In this document: piece by piece, positions 6,872 through 15,582 of the stretch
Layout of the letters: each line of letters opens with the position of its first letter
How positions within the stretch are numbered: the stretch's first letter is position 1
Source: CALFBG01 sp045110315
Lineage (GTDB): Bacteria; Bacteroidota; Bacteroidia; Chitinophagales; Saprospiraceae
Length of the DNA: 55,482 bases
Assembly: GCA_045110315.1 (NCBI GenBank)
Contig: JBGCFY010000152.1
Span: 1-55,482, forward strand
Reading direction: 5' to 3'
Position numbers and translations under genes: made by a program
Notes under the pieces: model-generated
What the model was told of the DNA's origin: nothing
Database searches by the model: none
What the model saw: only the letters and a program-made list of their open reading frames with translations

Positions 6872-9007
6872 ATGGGACAAAAGATTCCTATTAGCAAGTC
6901 ATTCCAGCTACCCGACGGTAGAGAGATTACAATTGAAACAGGCAAATTAGCAACGCAAGCAGATGGATCTGTCGTTGTGAAATGTGGTGATACAATGCTT
7001 TTCGCCAGTGTCGTTTCTGCTCACGAAATGAGAGACGGACAAAGTTTTTTCCCTTTATCTGTTGACTATCAAGAAAAATTTGCTGCTGCAGGTCGTATTC
7101 CTGGTAACTTCTTCCGAAGAGAAACAAGACTTAACGATTACGAAATTCTCATCTCGCGTTTGGTAGATAGAGCCATCCGACCTTTATTCCCCGATGGTTA
7201 TTTGTATGATACGCAAGTGATCATCAACTTAATTTCTTCGGATAAAGAAACGATGCCCGATACTTTAGCTGCTTTGGCCGCTTCGGCAGCATTATCTGTT
7301 TCTGATATTCCTTTTGCCGGACCAATCTCAGAAGTACGAGTAGCGCGAGTAGATGGAAAAATGATGGTCAATCCTGATCGTTCCATGTTGGAAAAAGCAG
7401 ACCTTGACGTTATCGTCGCAGCAACCATCGAGAATGTAATGATGGTAGAAGGAGAAGCAAAAGAATGTAGCGAAGCTGATTTGATCGAAGCGATCAAAAT
7501 CGGGCACGAAGCAATCAAAGTACAGTGCCAAGCACAAATGGATTTGGCCGAATTGGTTGGAGAAAAAGCAACAACCAAAAGAGAATTAGAAGCAATTCCT
7601 GAAAACGATGAAGTTAAAGCATTCGTGATGGAATTCGCAAAAGATAAAATCTACGAAGTAGCAAAGTCTTCTTTAGACAAAAAATCTCGTAAAAGTCAAT
7701 TCAAAGCCGTTAAGGAAGAATTGAAAACAGCTTTCGCAGAAAAATTTGACGAAGAATATGTTGCCGAAAATGGTGGTTTTGTATCAACTTACTTCGGTAA
7801 AGCACAAAAAGAAATCATCCGAGAAATGGTGATGAGCGAAGAAGTACGATTAGATGGTCGTCAACTAGATGAAGTTCGCCCAATTTGGACGGAAGTCGAC
7901 TACTTGCCTGCTACACACGGTTCTTCTATCTTCAATCGTGGAGAAACGCAAACTTTAGTATCAATGACACTCGGTACCAAACTCGATCAAATGATGGTCG
8001 ATACGGCATTGAAGCACGATTTTGAAAATTTCATTTTACATTATAACTTCCCCGCCTACTCCGTTGGTGAAACAAAGCCAATGAGAGGTCCTGGTCGAAG
8101 AGAAGTTGGACACGCAAACTTGGCGGGACGTTCTCTCAAGCAAGTATTGCCAGCAGACAGTCCTTACACTATTCGTTTAGTCTCTGATGTTTTAGAATCT
8201 AATGGTTCTTCTTCTATGGCTACCGTTTGTGGAGGTACTTTAGCATTGTTAGATGGAGGTGTACAAATTAAAGCACCCGTTTCTGGTATCGCAATGGGAA
8301 TGATTTCTGACGGTAAACGTAACGCCATTCTTTCTGATATCTTAGGAGACGAAGATGCCTTAGGAGATATGGATTTTAAAGTAACGGGTACTACTGCTGG
8401 AATTACTGGTTGCCAAATGGATATCAAGGTAGATGGTTTGCCTTACGAAATCTTAGAAAAAGCATTGGAGCAAGCACGACAAGGTCGAATCCACATCCTC
8501 GAAGAAATGGATAAAACGATCAAGGCACCAAGAGAAGATTTCAAACCACACGCACCACGGATTGTGGAAATCAGAATTGATAAGAGCTTCATTGGAGCTG
8601 TTATCGGACCTGGTGGAAGTATCATCCAAGAATTACAAAAAGAAACGGAAACCGTTATCAACATCACAGAAGATGGAGATAAAGGAGTCGTAAATATCGC
8701 AAGTTCTAACAAAGCATCTATCGATGCTGCCTTAGCGAAAATCAAAGCAATTACCCACCAACCAGAAGTTGGCGATGTCTACGATGCAAAGGTAGCTTCT
8801 ATTATGCCTTACGGTGTCTTCGTTGACTTTATGGGGAAAAGTGGCTTGTTGCACATCTCTGAAATCTCACACACTCGAATCGAAAGAGTAGAAGATGTCT
8901 TCAAAGAAGGAGATCCTGTAAAAGTAAAATTGATTGGTGTAGATCCTAAAACGGGTAAACTCCGATTATCAAGAAAGGCCTTAATGGAAAGACCTAGTAA
9001 AAATTAA
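6872..9007 (+). CDS. pnp: polyribonucleotide nucleotidyltransferase (PNPase)
   Basis: PNPase degrades RNA from the 3' end by phosphorolysis and works in mRNA turnover and quality control. The 711-residue product has the full architecture. RNase PH domain 1 covers about residues 10-145 (FFPLSVDYQEKFAAAGRIPG), followed by the alpha-helical linker. RNase PH domain 2 covers about 310-540, with FNRGETQTL and the conserved GPGRREVGHANLA. Then come a KH domain (IGAVIGPGGSIIQELQ) and a C-terminal S1 domain (YGVFVDFMGKSGLLHISEIS). I chose the ATG at 6872, giving MGQKIPISKSF. An upstream in-frame TTG at 6818 would add 18 residues that are not part of the family. It is followed by a clear terminator and then rpoD. 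Confidence 0.97.
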   Translation: MGQKIPISKSFQLPDGREITIETGKLATQADGSVVVKCGDTMLFASVVSAHEMRDGQSFFPLSVDYQEKFAAAGRIPGNFFRRETRLNDYEILISRLVDRAIRPLFPDGYLYDTQVIINLISSDKETMPDTLAALAASAALSVSDIPFAGPISEVRVARVDGKMMVNPDRSMLEKADLDVIVAATIENVMMVEGEAKECSEADLIEAIKIGHEAIKVQCQAQMDLAELVGEKATTKRELEAIPENDEVKAFVMEFAKDKIYEVAKSSLDKKSRKSQFKAVKEELKTAFAEKFDEEYVAENGGFVSTYFGKAQKEIIREMVMSEEVRLDGRQLDEVRPIWTEVDYLPATHGSSIFNRGETQTLVSMTLGTKLDQMMVDTALKHDFENFILHYNFPAYSVGETKPMRGPGRREVGHANLAGRSLKQVLPADSPYTIRLVSDVLESNGSSSMATVCGGTLALLDGGVQIKAPVSGIAMGMISDGKRNAILSDILGDEDALGDMDFKVTGTTAGITGCQMDIKVDGLPYEILEKALEQARQGRIHILEEMDKTIKAPREDFKPHAPRIVEIRIDKSFIGAVIGPGGSIIQELQKETETVINITEDGDKGVVNIASSNKASIDAALAKIKAITHQPEVGDVYDAKVASIMPYGVFVDFMGKSGLLHISEISHTRIERVEDVFKEGDPVKVKLIGVDPKTGKLRLSRKALMERPSKN

Positions 9008-9084
9008 AATGCAAGTCTAGGATTGAATAACTTCCTTGAGGAAATTCAAATTAGACAAGTATTTTTCCTTTTTTTGTTAAAAAC

Positions 9085-9126
9085 ATGCCCAAATAGAAGT
9101 TTTTCTTCTGTTTGGGCATCTTTTTT
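9085..9126 (+). terminator. intrinsic terminator of pnp
   Basis: A 15-bp stem (ATGCCCAAATAGAAG at 9085-9099, complement at 9105-9119 with one G-T pair), loop TTTTT, then C and six T residues. Confidence 0.9.
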
Positions 9127-9293
9127 GACCTAGATGAAACTTTTTAACCATTCTACTTGTATTTATTATAAAATGTACGAATATACTTTTTTTATTAAAA
9201 AGTCAAGTTTTTATATAAAAAGAGCAACTTTTTTTTCAAGATTTCGTATTATATACAACAGAATTATCATAACCGGATTAAAAGGATTACAGC

Positions 9294-10160
9294 ATGCGTC
9301 AACTAAAGATTACAAATAAAATTACCGCTAGAGAAAGCTTGTCCTTAGATAAATATCTAAACGACATCGGCAAAATACCTATGTTGAACGCTGATGACGA
9401 AGCCGTTTTAGCAAAAAAGATTAGAGAAGGAGATACTCAAGCACTCGATAGATTAACAAGATCTAATCTCCGTTTCGTCGTATCCGTAGCAAAGCAATAT
9501 CAAAATCAAGGTTTATCTTTAAGTGATTTAATCAATGAAGGTAACGTTGGTCTCATGAAAGCTGCGAAGCGTTTTGACGAAACCAAAGGGTTTAAATTTA
9601 TCTCTTACGCTGTTTGGTGGATTCGCCAATCTATCTTACAAGCTATCGTAGAATACTCTAGAATCGTAAGATTACCATTAAACAAAGTTGGTTCTTACAA
9701 TAAAGTAAACGAAGCTTTCTTGTCTTTCGTACAAGAGTTTGAGCGGGAACCTACGCACGAAGAATTAGCAGAAATTCTGTCAATGACTCCAAAAGAAGTA
9801 CGGAATATGCTCAAAGGAAATGGTCGACACCTTTCTTTCGATGCACCAATGAGTGGGGACGAAGGAGATTCTACCATGTTGGACGTTGTTTCTAGCGGCG
9901 AATCTATGAGCCCAGATTTAACGTTGATGGAACAGTCTTTAAAAGATGAAGTACAACAAGGACTTTCTATTTTATCGCCAAGAGAAGTTGAAGTATTATC
10001 TTCTTATTATGGGTTGAATGGCTACAAGTCACTAACCCTAGAAGAAATTGGAGAATTATACGGTCTTACCCGAGAAAGAGTTCGACAAATTAAAGAACGT
10101 GCAATCCGTAGATTGCGCAAATCTTATAATCGAAATAACCTTAAATCTTACTTAGGCTAA
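9294..10160 (+). CDS. rpoD: primary RNA polymerase sigma factor (RpoD/SigA type)
   Basis: The product directs RNA polymerase to housekeeping promoters. At 288 residues it is the short form usual in Bacteroidota, lacking region 1.1 and the long nonconserved insert. Visible parts in order are region 1.2 (YLNDIGKIPMLNADDE), region 2 (LRFVVSVAKQYQNQGLSLSD, then RFDETKGFKFISYAVWWIRQ for -10 recognition and melting), region 3 (REPTHEELAEILSM), and region 4 with helix-turn-helix LTLEEIGELYGLTRERVRQI. The TAnnTTTG boxes seen in this window fit its known unusual promoter preference. It starts MRQLKITNKI at ATG 9294, matching relatives. The gene order pnp-rpoD is common in the phylum, although the terminator between them implies a separate promoter. 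Confidence 0.96.
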   Translation: MRQLKITNKITARESLSLDKYLNDIGKIPMLNADDEAVLAKKIREGDTQALDRLTRSNLRFVVSVAKQYQNQGLSLSDLINEGNVGLMKAAKRFDETKGFKFISYAVWWIRQSILQAIVEYSRIVRLPLNKVGSYNKVNEAFLSFVQEFEREPTHEELAEILSMTPKEVRNMLKGNGRHLSFDAPMSGDEGDSTMLDVVSSGESMSPDLTLMEQSLKDEVQQGLSILSPREVEVLSSYYGLNGYKSLTLEEIGELYGLTRERVRQIKERAIRRLRKSYNRNNLKSYLG

Positions 10161-10204
10161 CCCACGATTTCCTATTTGAATATTTACCCCATTAAAAAGA
10201 AAAT

Positions 10205-10240
10205 AAAATCCATTTTGTCTCTTGGCAAAATGGATTTTTT
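10205..10240 (+). terminator. intrinsic terminator of rpoD
   Basis: AAAATCCATTTTG (10205-10217) pairs with CAAAATGGATTTT (10226-10238), with an 8-base loop and a run of T residues. Confidence 0.88.
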
Positions 10241-10351
10241 AATTTTAAAGTTTAAAGAACTTCTTTTAAAACAACCTCTGTTTTACTAGATAGCATCAGT
10301 AAAATAACTTGATCGCCACACCCATTCCTTTGACAACAAAAACGAAGATTA

Positions 10352-11506
10352 ATGTTCATCCCTAAAATTACCTTTAATTACTACCTCTTATTACTCCTTT
10401 TTTTGTTTTCAGCCTGTCAGGACAATACCGATACCGATACTAGTACCGATCAAACCGCAGCCGATACAACGGAGAACGCTCGCCCCGTAAAACCCAATCC
10501 AGTCAACCAAGTTGGACGACTCATCGTGGAGGTGGATAAACTTCGTCTACGAGATAAAGGCAGTGGAACAGGTGCCGTAATTGATCACCTGAAAAAAGGA
10601 TCAATGCTGACCGACCTCAACGAAATTAGCGTTGCTTCCCAAACGATTACCATTAGAGGCGTGAAGTATACCGAACCTTGGATTAAGGTGCGTACCGCCG
10701 AGGGAAAAGAAGGTTGGGTATTTGGTGGCGCAGTAAATTACGAAGGACTCAGTGCCGCTAACGGCGCTCTAAAAATGCGTACCCGCAAATTAAGCACTTT
10801 ATTTGGCAAGGATTTAACTCAGCGGATACTTGCCTACGGTGCGAGCTATCGAAATACAAATACGGAAGTCGAAATGGCAAATCTTTATCGGGATGGAACA
10901 ATTTTGCGCGACACTTTAATCACCTACTTAACGGACAGAATCGTTTATACCAACGAAGAAAACTCACCGGATCTTTTTTGGTTAGACAAAATGTTGCCTG
11001 GCTTTACCGTACAATTGGCGGCAGAAGGGACGGTTTATTATTTTTTCTGGAATTATAAGAAATTAGCCGACAAGGCAAAAACAACAATTGGAAAAGTAGA
11101 TGATGATTTTATGGGATTAGCGCTGGAAGTACATAGTGTGGATAGCATTGAACACTTCTACCCAAGTTGGTTTTTGCAAACTTGGGATTATGGTGGAAAT
11201 AGCTTACTCGGTCAAGGTAAGCACGAAAAAATACTCGCTCAGATGGATGAAATATACCAACCGGAAGGACTTTTCGCTAAAGATATTCTGGAATTGAAAA
11301 ATAGATTAATGGCTGATATTACGAATCCTGAACTTGAATACTGGGAAGATCAGGATAAAATCTTGGCAGAAATAGATCGTATTATTGCCGCAGATTTTAA
11401 AATTTTGAATCAACAAGACAAAATTGCCTTAATTACTAGGCGGAAACAGTTTGCCAATTATAAGAAAAATAAAATTAAACTTAACGTTCGCGCAGGAATG
11501 TCGTAA
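10352..11506 (+). CDS. SH3-domain lipoprotein
   Basis: The 384-residue product begins with a lipoprotein signal peptide (hydrophobic LLLLLFLF, lipobox FSAC), so Cys near residue 22 should be lipidated. A low-complexity linker rich in D and T follows (TDTDTSTDQTAADTT). Residues about 50-125 form a bacterial SH3 domain (DKLRLRDKGSGTGAVIDHLK, ending EGWVFGGAV), a fold that often binds cell wall or peptides. The remaining 250 residues (about 130-384) are a mixed region with no family I recognise. It is probably anchored in the outer or inner membrane facing the periplasm. It may be cotranscribed with the next two genes, which follow in the same direction with gaps of 92 and 34 bases. Confidence 0.75.
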   Translation: MFIPKITFNYYLLLLLFLFSACQDNTDTDTSTDQTAADTTENARPVKPNPVNQVGRLIVEVDKLRLRDKGSGTGAVIDHLKKGSMLTDLNEISVASQTITIRGVKYTEPWIKVRTAEGKEGWVFGGAVNYEGLSAANGALKMRTRKLSTLFGKDLTQRILAYGASYRNTNTEVEMANLYRDGTILRDTLITYLTDRIVYTNEENSPDLFWLDKMLPGFTVQLAAEGTVYYFFWNYKKLADKAKTTIGKVDDDFMGLALEVHSVDSIEHFYPSWFLQTWDYGGNSLLGQGKHEKILAQMDEIYQPEGLFAKDILELKNRLMADITNPELEYWEDQDKILAEIDRIIAADFKILNQQDKIALITRRKQFANYKKNKIKLNVRAGMS

Positions 11507-11598
11507 TTTAGAGTATCCAATTGATTTTGAGCGAAAGTATTTTATAAGTACTTCGATTGTACGATGTTATCAAAACCACTGTTTAAATACCACTAACT

Positions 11599-12276
11599 AT
11601 GCCTCGAATCCTTTTTTTTCTGGTTTGCTTTTTAGCTTTCGCTGGAATTTGCTATTTAGTCTTGAGGATGATTTATCAGTTGATCACGAATCATCAACCT
11701 AATGTTCAGAAAATTAAAGCCGATCTCGCCACTATGCGAGTAAATCTAGTGCCTTGGATTAGTCGCTTAGTGCCATGGAAACCCGAGGAAATCGAATTGC
11801 TTTCTCTCAACCAAACTGATCAAACGATTGTAACGGGCGTTACCACTGAAGTAAAAGGTATTTTTACGTCGATCTACAGCGAACCGATGTTTGTCTACGC
11901 CTATAAACGCTATTACTCAAAAGTAGAAAATGCAATTTTATACGTTCGAACTTCTCACCGCGAGTTTATTTACCGGATTGAAGGAGCTGAGATTAAGTTG
12001 CACATTGATGATCATTTTGTGGGTAAAATTAAAGATCGGAAAAAACTATATGGTGCGAAAACGGATCGCTTGTTGGGACAAATTACCGAAGGGAGAACAC
12101 TACAGCCCATCATCCTAGGCGATCAAGAGCAAGGCATTTTACTTGCAAAAGAAGTGGGAACTAAAACCAACGCTCGTGCCTTTCAATTCGTTAATAAAAT
12201 GGACAAGGAAGCCGAGGCCAACTTTTTAGCTTTGGCAGTGTTACAAATGATAGAAAAAGATCTTCCGCAGCAATAG
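11599..12276 (+). CDS. membrane-anchored protein of unknown function
   Basis: The 225-residue product has one N-terminal hydrophobic segment (ILFFLVCFLAFAGICYLVLR, about residues 4-23) that lacks a clear cleavage site and is probably an anchor. The rest is soluble and mixed alpha/beta (for example FTSIYSEPMFVYAYKRYY and REFIYRIEGAEIKLHIDDHF). I recognise no family. The closing helix (EAEANFLALAVLQMIEK) is amphipathic. It sits between the SH3 lipoprotein and a small exported protein, so an envelope role is likely by context only. Confidence 0.6.
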   Translation: MPRILFFLVCFLAFAGICYLVLRMIYQLITNHQPNVQKIKADLATMRVNLVPWISRLVPWKPEEIELLSLNQTDQTIVTGVTTEVKGIFTSIYSEPMFVYAYKRYYSKVENAILYVRTSHREFIYRIEGAEIKLHIDDHFVGKIKDRKKLYGAKTDRLLGQITEGRTLQPIILGDQEQGILLAKEVGTKTNARAFQFVNKMDKEAEANFLALAVLQMIEKDLPQQ

Positions 12277-12310
12277 CAGGAAGATAAGCTCAATTAATAA
12301 GTTTTATCAA

Positions 12311-12754
12311 ATGAAAAAAATTATTTTACTCAGTATCGTACTGCTCATCACTAGTGTTAGTTTTGCTCAAACTCAGGAGGATGCTTGGGCAGAACAAATG
12401 AAACGGATGGAGCAAGAGCTTTTACAGCTCATGCAACAAATGCAAGTCCCGAATGCTAACGGTGATCAGCCTTTTTTGATGGACACGCTTTTGATTCAAC
12501 GCTTTGACAATTTAGATCAAGGGAATGGATTGTCACCACTTGATGGTACTACTTTCGATTTGGGAGGGATGTTTAAGCTATTTGAACAACAACTCCAGCA
12601 AATGGACGAGTCCGACTTGGAGAACTTGCAGGAATTGTTTGAGCAATTACAACTTCCTCCCGGTCAGTTCGATCAAGGAAAAAAGCGTATTCCCGAAGAA
12701 GAAGCGACTCCGGAGAAGAAAAAGAAAAAGAAGCGCAAAACGTATAAGATTTAG
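12311..12754 (+). CDS. small exported protein with coiled-coil and lysine-rich tail
   Basis: The 147-residue product starts with a classic signal peptide (KKIILLSIVLLITSVSFAQ, cleavage after Ala 19). The mature part begins with a Gln/Met-rich coiled coil (WAEQMKRMEQELLQLMQQMQ). A hydrophilic region follows with a second amphipathic stretch (MFKLFEQQLQQMDESDLENL). It ends with an acidic-proline linker and a very basic tail (EKKKKKKRKTYKI). No family is recognised. The tail could bind nucleic acid, lipid or an acidic surface. It begins 34 bases after the preceding gene and probably belongs to the same transcript. Confidence 0.55.
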   Translation: MKKIILLSIVLLITSVSFAQTQEDAWAEQMKRMEQELLQLMQQMQVPNANGDQPFLMDTLLIQRFDNLDQGNGLSPLDGTTFDLGGMFKLFEQQLQQMDESDLENLQELFEQLQLPPGQFDQGKKRIPEEEATPEKKKKKKRKTYKI

Positions 12755-12983
12755 CTTTTTAAACGAGTTCCTACGGCTGTAAATAATATTTTTTGGTCGT
12801 TCTGGCGTTTTTTTAAGAATATCTTAGGCGCAACTCCCTTTAATTTGTACTTTTAGCATTATAAATAGCAACTATTTATTACAAAATGCTGTTTAACTAA
12901 GACGCTGCGGAAGCAGCCACGAACTTAAATGCCTATTACAAGAGGATATTAGCTAGCAGCTAAGAGAATCTTTCATTTAATTT

Positions 12984-13409
12984 ATGAAAATGAGTGTACT
13001 TGACTACGCAAGAGTTGTGATCTATCGGATCAATAAAAAAGGCTTAGAGATTTTTTTGGTCAATGATCAAGATGGTCATCCAGATAACTGGACCATTCCC
13101 CAAGGGAAAATTGATCAAGGCAGTTCAACGATTCATTTCATCGCGCTAGAACCAACCGATCAAGATGGTCAAATGACTTCTGCTTACGCGGTTGAAGGAG
13201 ACTGGCATGACATTCCATCTATTCGAGCAATCGTAAAAGAGGATGTCCGTATTGTGAAGGATCAAATTAAGCAGCGAATTCCTGATTTAGAGAAAGGTAC
13301 TTTCTTTGCGGTAAAAGAAGCGGTCAAAAAAGTGGTTCCACACGAATATGCCGTTTTGAAAGAATTAAAAGACATTTTACTTGATCGCAATCAAGCTAAA
13401 TATATCTAG
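12984..13409 (+). CDS. Nudix-fold-like protein lacking the Nudix box
   Basis: The 141-residue product starts like a Nudix hydrolase. It has a first strand (DYARVVIYRINKKGLEIFLV) and the turn PDNWTIPQGKIDQGSS, which matches the W-x-x-P-x-G-x-x-x-x-G motif that precedes the Nudix box. The catalytic helix that should follow (with R-E-x-x-E-E-x-G) is absent; the sequence continues TIHFIALEPTDQDG. The C-terminal helices (FFAVKEAVKKVVPHEYAVLK) are typical in position. Either it is a non-catalytic Nudix-like regulator or binding protein, or the resemblance is structural only. A GCTGC-GGAA-GCAGC tetraloop hairpin lies upstream at 12904-12917. It faces the next gene tail to tail over a shared terminator. 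Confidence 0.6.
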   Translation: MKMSVLDYARVVIYRINKKGLEIFLVNDQDGHPDNWTIPQGKIDQGSSTIHFIALEPTDQDGQMTSAYAVEGDWHDIPSIRAIVKEDVRIVKDQIKQRIPDLEKGTFFAVKEAVKKVVPHEYAVLKELKDILLDRNQAKYI

Positions 13410-13438
13410 TTGTAATTAGCAAAGCCAAAAGCACTGCG

Positions 13439-13479
13439 AAAGCCCTACCGGACTAATATCTGGTAGGGCTTTTGGTTTT
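13439..13479. terminator. bidirectional terminator between convergent genes
   Basis: AAGCCCTACC (ending 13449) pairs with GGTAGGGCTT (starting 13462). T-rich DNA follows on the plus strand, and A-rich DNA precedes it for use from the minus strand. An outer arm (AAAGCCAAAAG / CTTTTGGTTT) may extend it. Confidence 0.8.
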
Positions 13480-13480
13480 T

Positions 13481-14227
13481 TTAATTGCCTAAGGAAGCAG
13501 TTGCGGGCAAGCTATCTCTAAAACGCACGAAAGACTGAGCTTCGCCGTATTCAAAGACTAAACTTTTGCAAAAAGCTAAATAATCTTTAATAGCGAAAAG
13601 TGCCTCTGCATTTGCAGGATCAGCTAGATCGTCAGTACTTTGCTCCTGTGCAGCAAGTTTTGGGATTTTATACTTTAGGGTATGGAAAACCTGAAACAAA
13701 TCTTCTTTTGCAGCGGCGACGCGGCGGATAGAAAGCTCGTTGTTTTGGAGATTTTGGATAGCCGTTTTATAATGTGCAGGTAAGGCTAATACGAGTGGTT
13801 TTGATTGCGCTAGTTTTTGAGTTGTCGTCAAGCTGGAATCGGAAAGGATTGCCTTAAAATGCTGACTTGTATTATAAAAACTTGGGTCCCACAAATAGGT
13901 ATGCTCAAGCGTGTAGTTGACATGGGCATCCGTGATGAACTGTTGCAAATAAGCAAAAGTTACTCGATTCGGTGCCGTTAAGCGCTCGGGGTTGATTGCC
14001 GATAAATCGTCTCGATATTGTCGCAGCAACTGATCCAATTGTGCTCCTTTACTCGCCTCAAAGGCAGGTAATTTAGGAACGAGGGCCATTTGATCCGCAA
14101 AAAATGCTTGTTTTTGTTGCTTAAAATTCGTTGCTAAATCAATTACGACCTGATTATGGTTTTGTGTACAAGCACTAAAAAAAATGAAAAGACTACTAAG
14201 GTAAAAGAAAGACAATTTTATTTTCAT
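13481..14227 (-). CDS. lipoprotein of unknown function
   Basis: The product is 248 residues from the chosen ATG at 14227. That start puts the signal peptide at the N-terminus (KIKLSFFYLSSLFIFFSAC), with lipobox FSAC and lipidated Cys near residue 20. The upstream ATG at 14269 would add 14 residues ahead of it and is less likely. The mature part is helical, with repeated Leu/Ala heptads (for example LTTTQKLAQSKPLVLALPAH). There is a weak resemblance to the helical N-terminal part of DUF885 proteins, but the metal-peptidase-like second half of that family is missing, so this is not assigned. It probably faces the periplasm. Confidence 0.6.
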   Translation of the reverse strand: MKIKLSFFYLSSLFIFFSACTQNHNQVVIDLATNFKQQKQAFFADQMALVPKLPAFEASKGAQLDQLLRQYRDDLSAINPERLTAPNRVTFAYLQQFITDAHVNYTLEHTYLWDPSFYNTSQHFKAILSDSSLTTTQKLAQSKPLVLALPAHYKTAIQNLQNNELSIRRVAAAKEDLFQVFHTLKYKIPKLAAQEQSTDDLADPANAEALFAIKDYLAFCKSLVFEYGEAQSFVRFRDSLPATASLGN

Positions 14228-14452
14228 GAAAAAAGGTTTCTTGGTGATGTTGAGCGGAGGAACAAGCAATGGCTAAATCTGCTACGACTCAGAAAGCTTC
14301 GGCGACCATAGAACGAAACTACTAAATCTATCGCATTCGATCAAGGACTTATTCAAATGATTTGTGTTGGAGGATCTTCCATTTTAAAATCAGCTCCAAT
14401 CCAAATTTTAAAGTTCTACGATTGAAATGTCTGCATAATAAAAATAGTTAAG

Positions 14453-14460
14453 TAAATTTG
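14453..14460 (+). promoter_or_regulatory. -7 promoter box for purC
   Basis: TAAATTTG matches TAnnTTTG exactly, 70 bases before the preferred purC start. The -33 element is unclear. Confidence 0.5.
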
Positions 14461-14530
14461 TGCTAAGCAACTACTTATTAGAATGACGTCTATTGTGTAC
14501 GTTACCAAATCTAGATGTAAAATTAGAATA

Positions 14531-15502
14531 ATGACACCAATCGAAAAAAATGTGATTAAGGAGACGAATTTCAAATTACCCGGACAAACCGATTTTTACC
14601 GAGGGAAAGTAAGGGATGTTTACCATCTTGGAAAGACTTTAGTGATGGTTGCTTCTGATCGTATTTCTGCTTTTGACCACGTCTTACCGCGCCCCATTCC
14701 TTATAAAGGTCAAGTATTGAATCAAATCGCGGCTCACTTTTTGGCAGCTACGGCGGATACAGTGCCTAACTGGGTGACGGCGAACCCAGATCCCAATGTT
14801 ACCATTGGTAAAGCTTGTGAACCCTTCAAGGTAGAAATGGTCATTCGCGGTTATTTGACGGGACACGCTTGGCGCGTTTATCAGTCGGGAGAGCGAGTAA
14901 TCTGTGGGGTGAAAATGCCAGAAGGTTTACGCGAAAATGATCCTTTTCCGGCACCAATTATTACACCTACAACGAAAGCTGCCATCGGGCACGACGAAGA
15001 TATTTCTAAAGAAGCAATCCTCGCACAAGGAATTGTCAACGCAGAAGATTACGCTTTATTAGAACGCTATACGCGTTTGCTTTTCGAACAAGGAACAGCA
15101 ATGGCTAAGAAACAAGGTTTGATCTTGGTCGATACCAAATACGAATTCGGTAAAAATGAAAATCAAATCTTTTTAATCGACGAAATTCATACACCAGATA
15201 GTTCGAGGTATTTCTACAGTGAGGGTTACGAAGCTCGGCAAGCCGCTGGAGAAAGACAAAAGCAATTGTCTAAAGAATTTGTGCGAGAATGGTTGATGGA
15301 AAATGGCTTTCAAGGAAAAGAAGGTCAAACGATGCCCGTTATGCCTGACGATTTTGTGGAACAAGTAACAAACCGCTACATTGAACTTTACGAGCAAATT
15401 ACGGGAACCCAATTCGTCAAAGCAAAAGCCACGGATGCTATTGCCAGAATTGAAGAAAACCTTTCCAACTATTTGGCTTCTTACATTCTAAGTGGAAAGT
15501 AA
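14531..15502 (+). CDS. purC: SAICAR synthetase (phosphoribosylaminoimidazole-succinocarboxamide synthase)
   Basis: This enzyme joins CAIR and aspartate with ATP to make SAICAR, a late step of de novo purine synthesis, in the cytoplasm. Family motifs are present in order: FYRGKVRDVY (ATP-binding loop), MVASDRISAFDHVLP, the VIRGYLTGHAWRVY segment, and ILVDTKYEFGKN with the catalytic/metal Asp and Glu. The 323 residues from ATG 14531 match the family. The in-frame ATG at 14483 would add 16 residues not seen in relatives, although it lies closer to the -7 box. No other purine gene is adjacent. It converges on the saccharopine-dehydrogenase-like gene, and the hairpin between them is better placed to serve that gene. 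Confidence 0.95.
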   Translation: MTPIEKNVIKETNFKLPGQTDFYRGKVRDVYHLGKTLVMVASDRISAFDHVLPRPIPYKGQVLNQIAAHFLAATADTVPNWVTANPDPNVTIGKACEPFKVEMVIRGYLTGHAWRVYQSGERVICGVKMPEGLRENDPFPAPIITPTTKAAIGHDEDISKEAILAQGIVNAEDYALLERYTRLLFEQGTAMAKKQGLILVDTKYEFGKNENQIFLIDEIHTPDSSRYFYSEGYEARQAAGERQKQLSKEFVREWLMENGFQGKEGQTMPVMPDDFVEQVTNRYIELYEQITGTQFVKAKATDAIARIEENLSNYLASYILSGK

Positions 15503-15522
15503 GTTTTTAAAATAAAAAAACG

Positions 15523-15561
15523 AACAAAGCCGTAGTCTAATTTTTAGGCTACGGCTTTGTT
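15523..15561 (-). terminator. terminator of the saccharopine dehydrogenase-like gene
   Basis: AACAAAGCCGTAG (15523-15535) pairs perfectly with CTACGGCTTTGTT (15549-15561). The T run follows only on the minus strand (the plus-strand A tract just before 15523), so it mainly stops minus-strand transcription. It may also fold in the purC transcript. Confidence 0.8.
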
Positions 15562-15582
15562 ACATGGTAAAGTTGTCAAACC

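Noticed and set aside
7198..7578. 126-codon minus-strand ORF within pnp
   Set aside because: pnp is fully conserved over this stretch; the antisense frame has no recognisable features.
12904..12917. GGAA tetraloop hairpin as a riboswitch
   Set aside because: A single 5-bp stem with no further structure is not enough to call a riboswitch.
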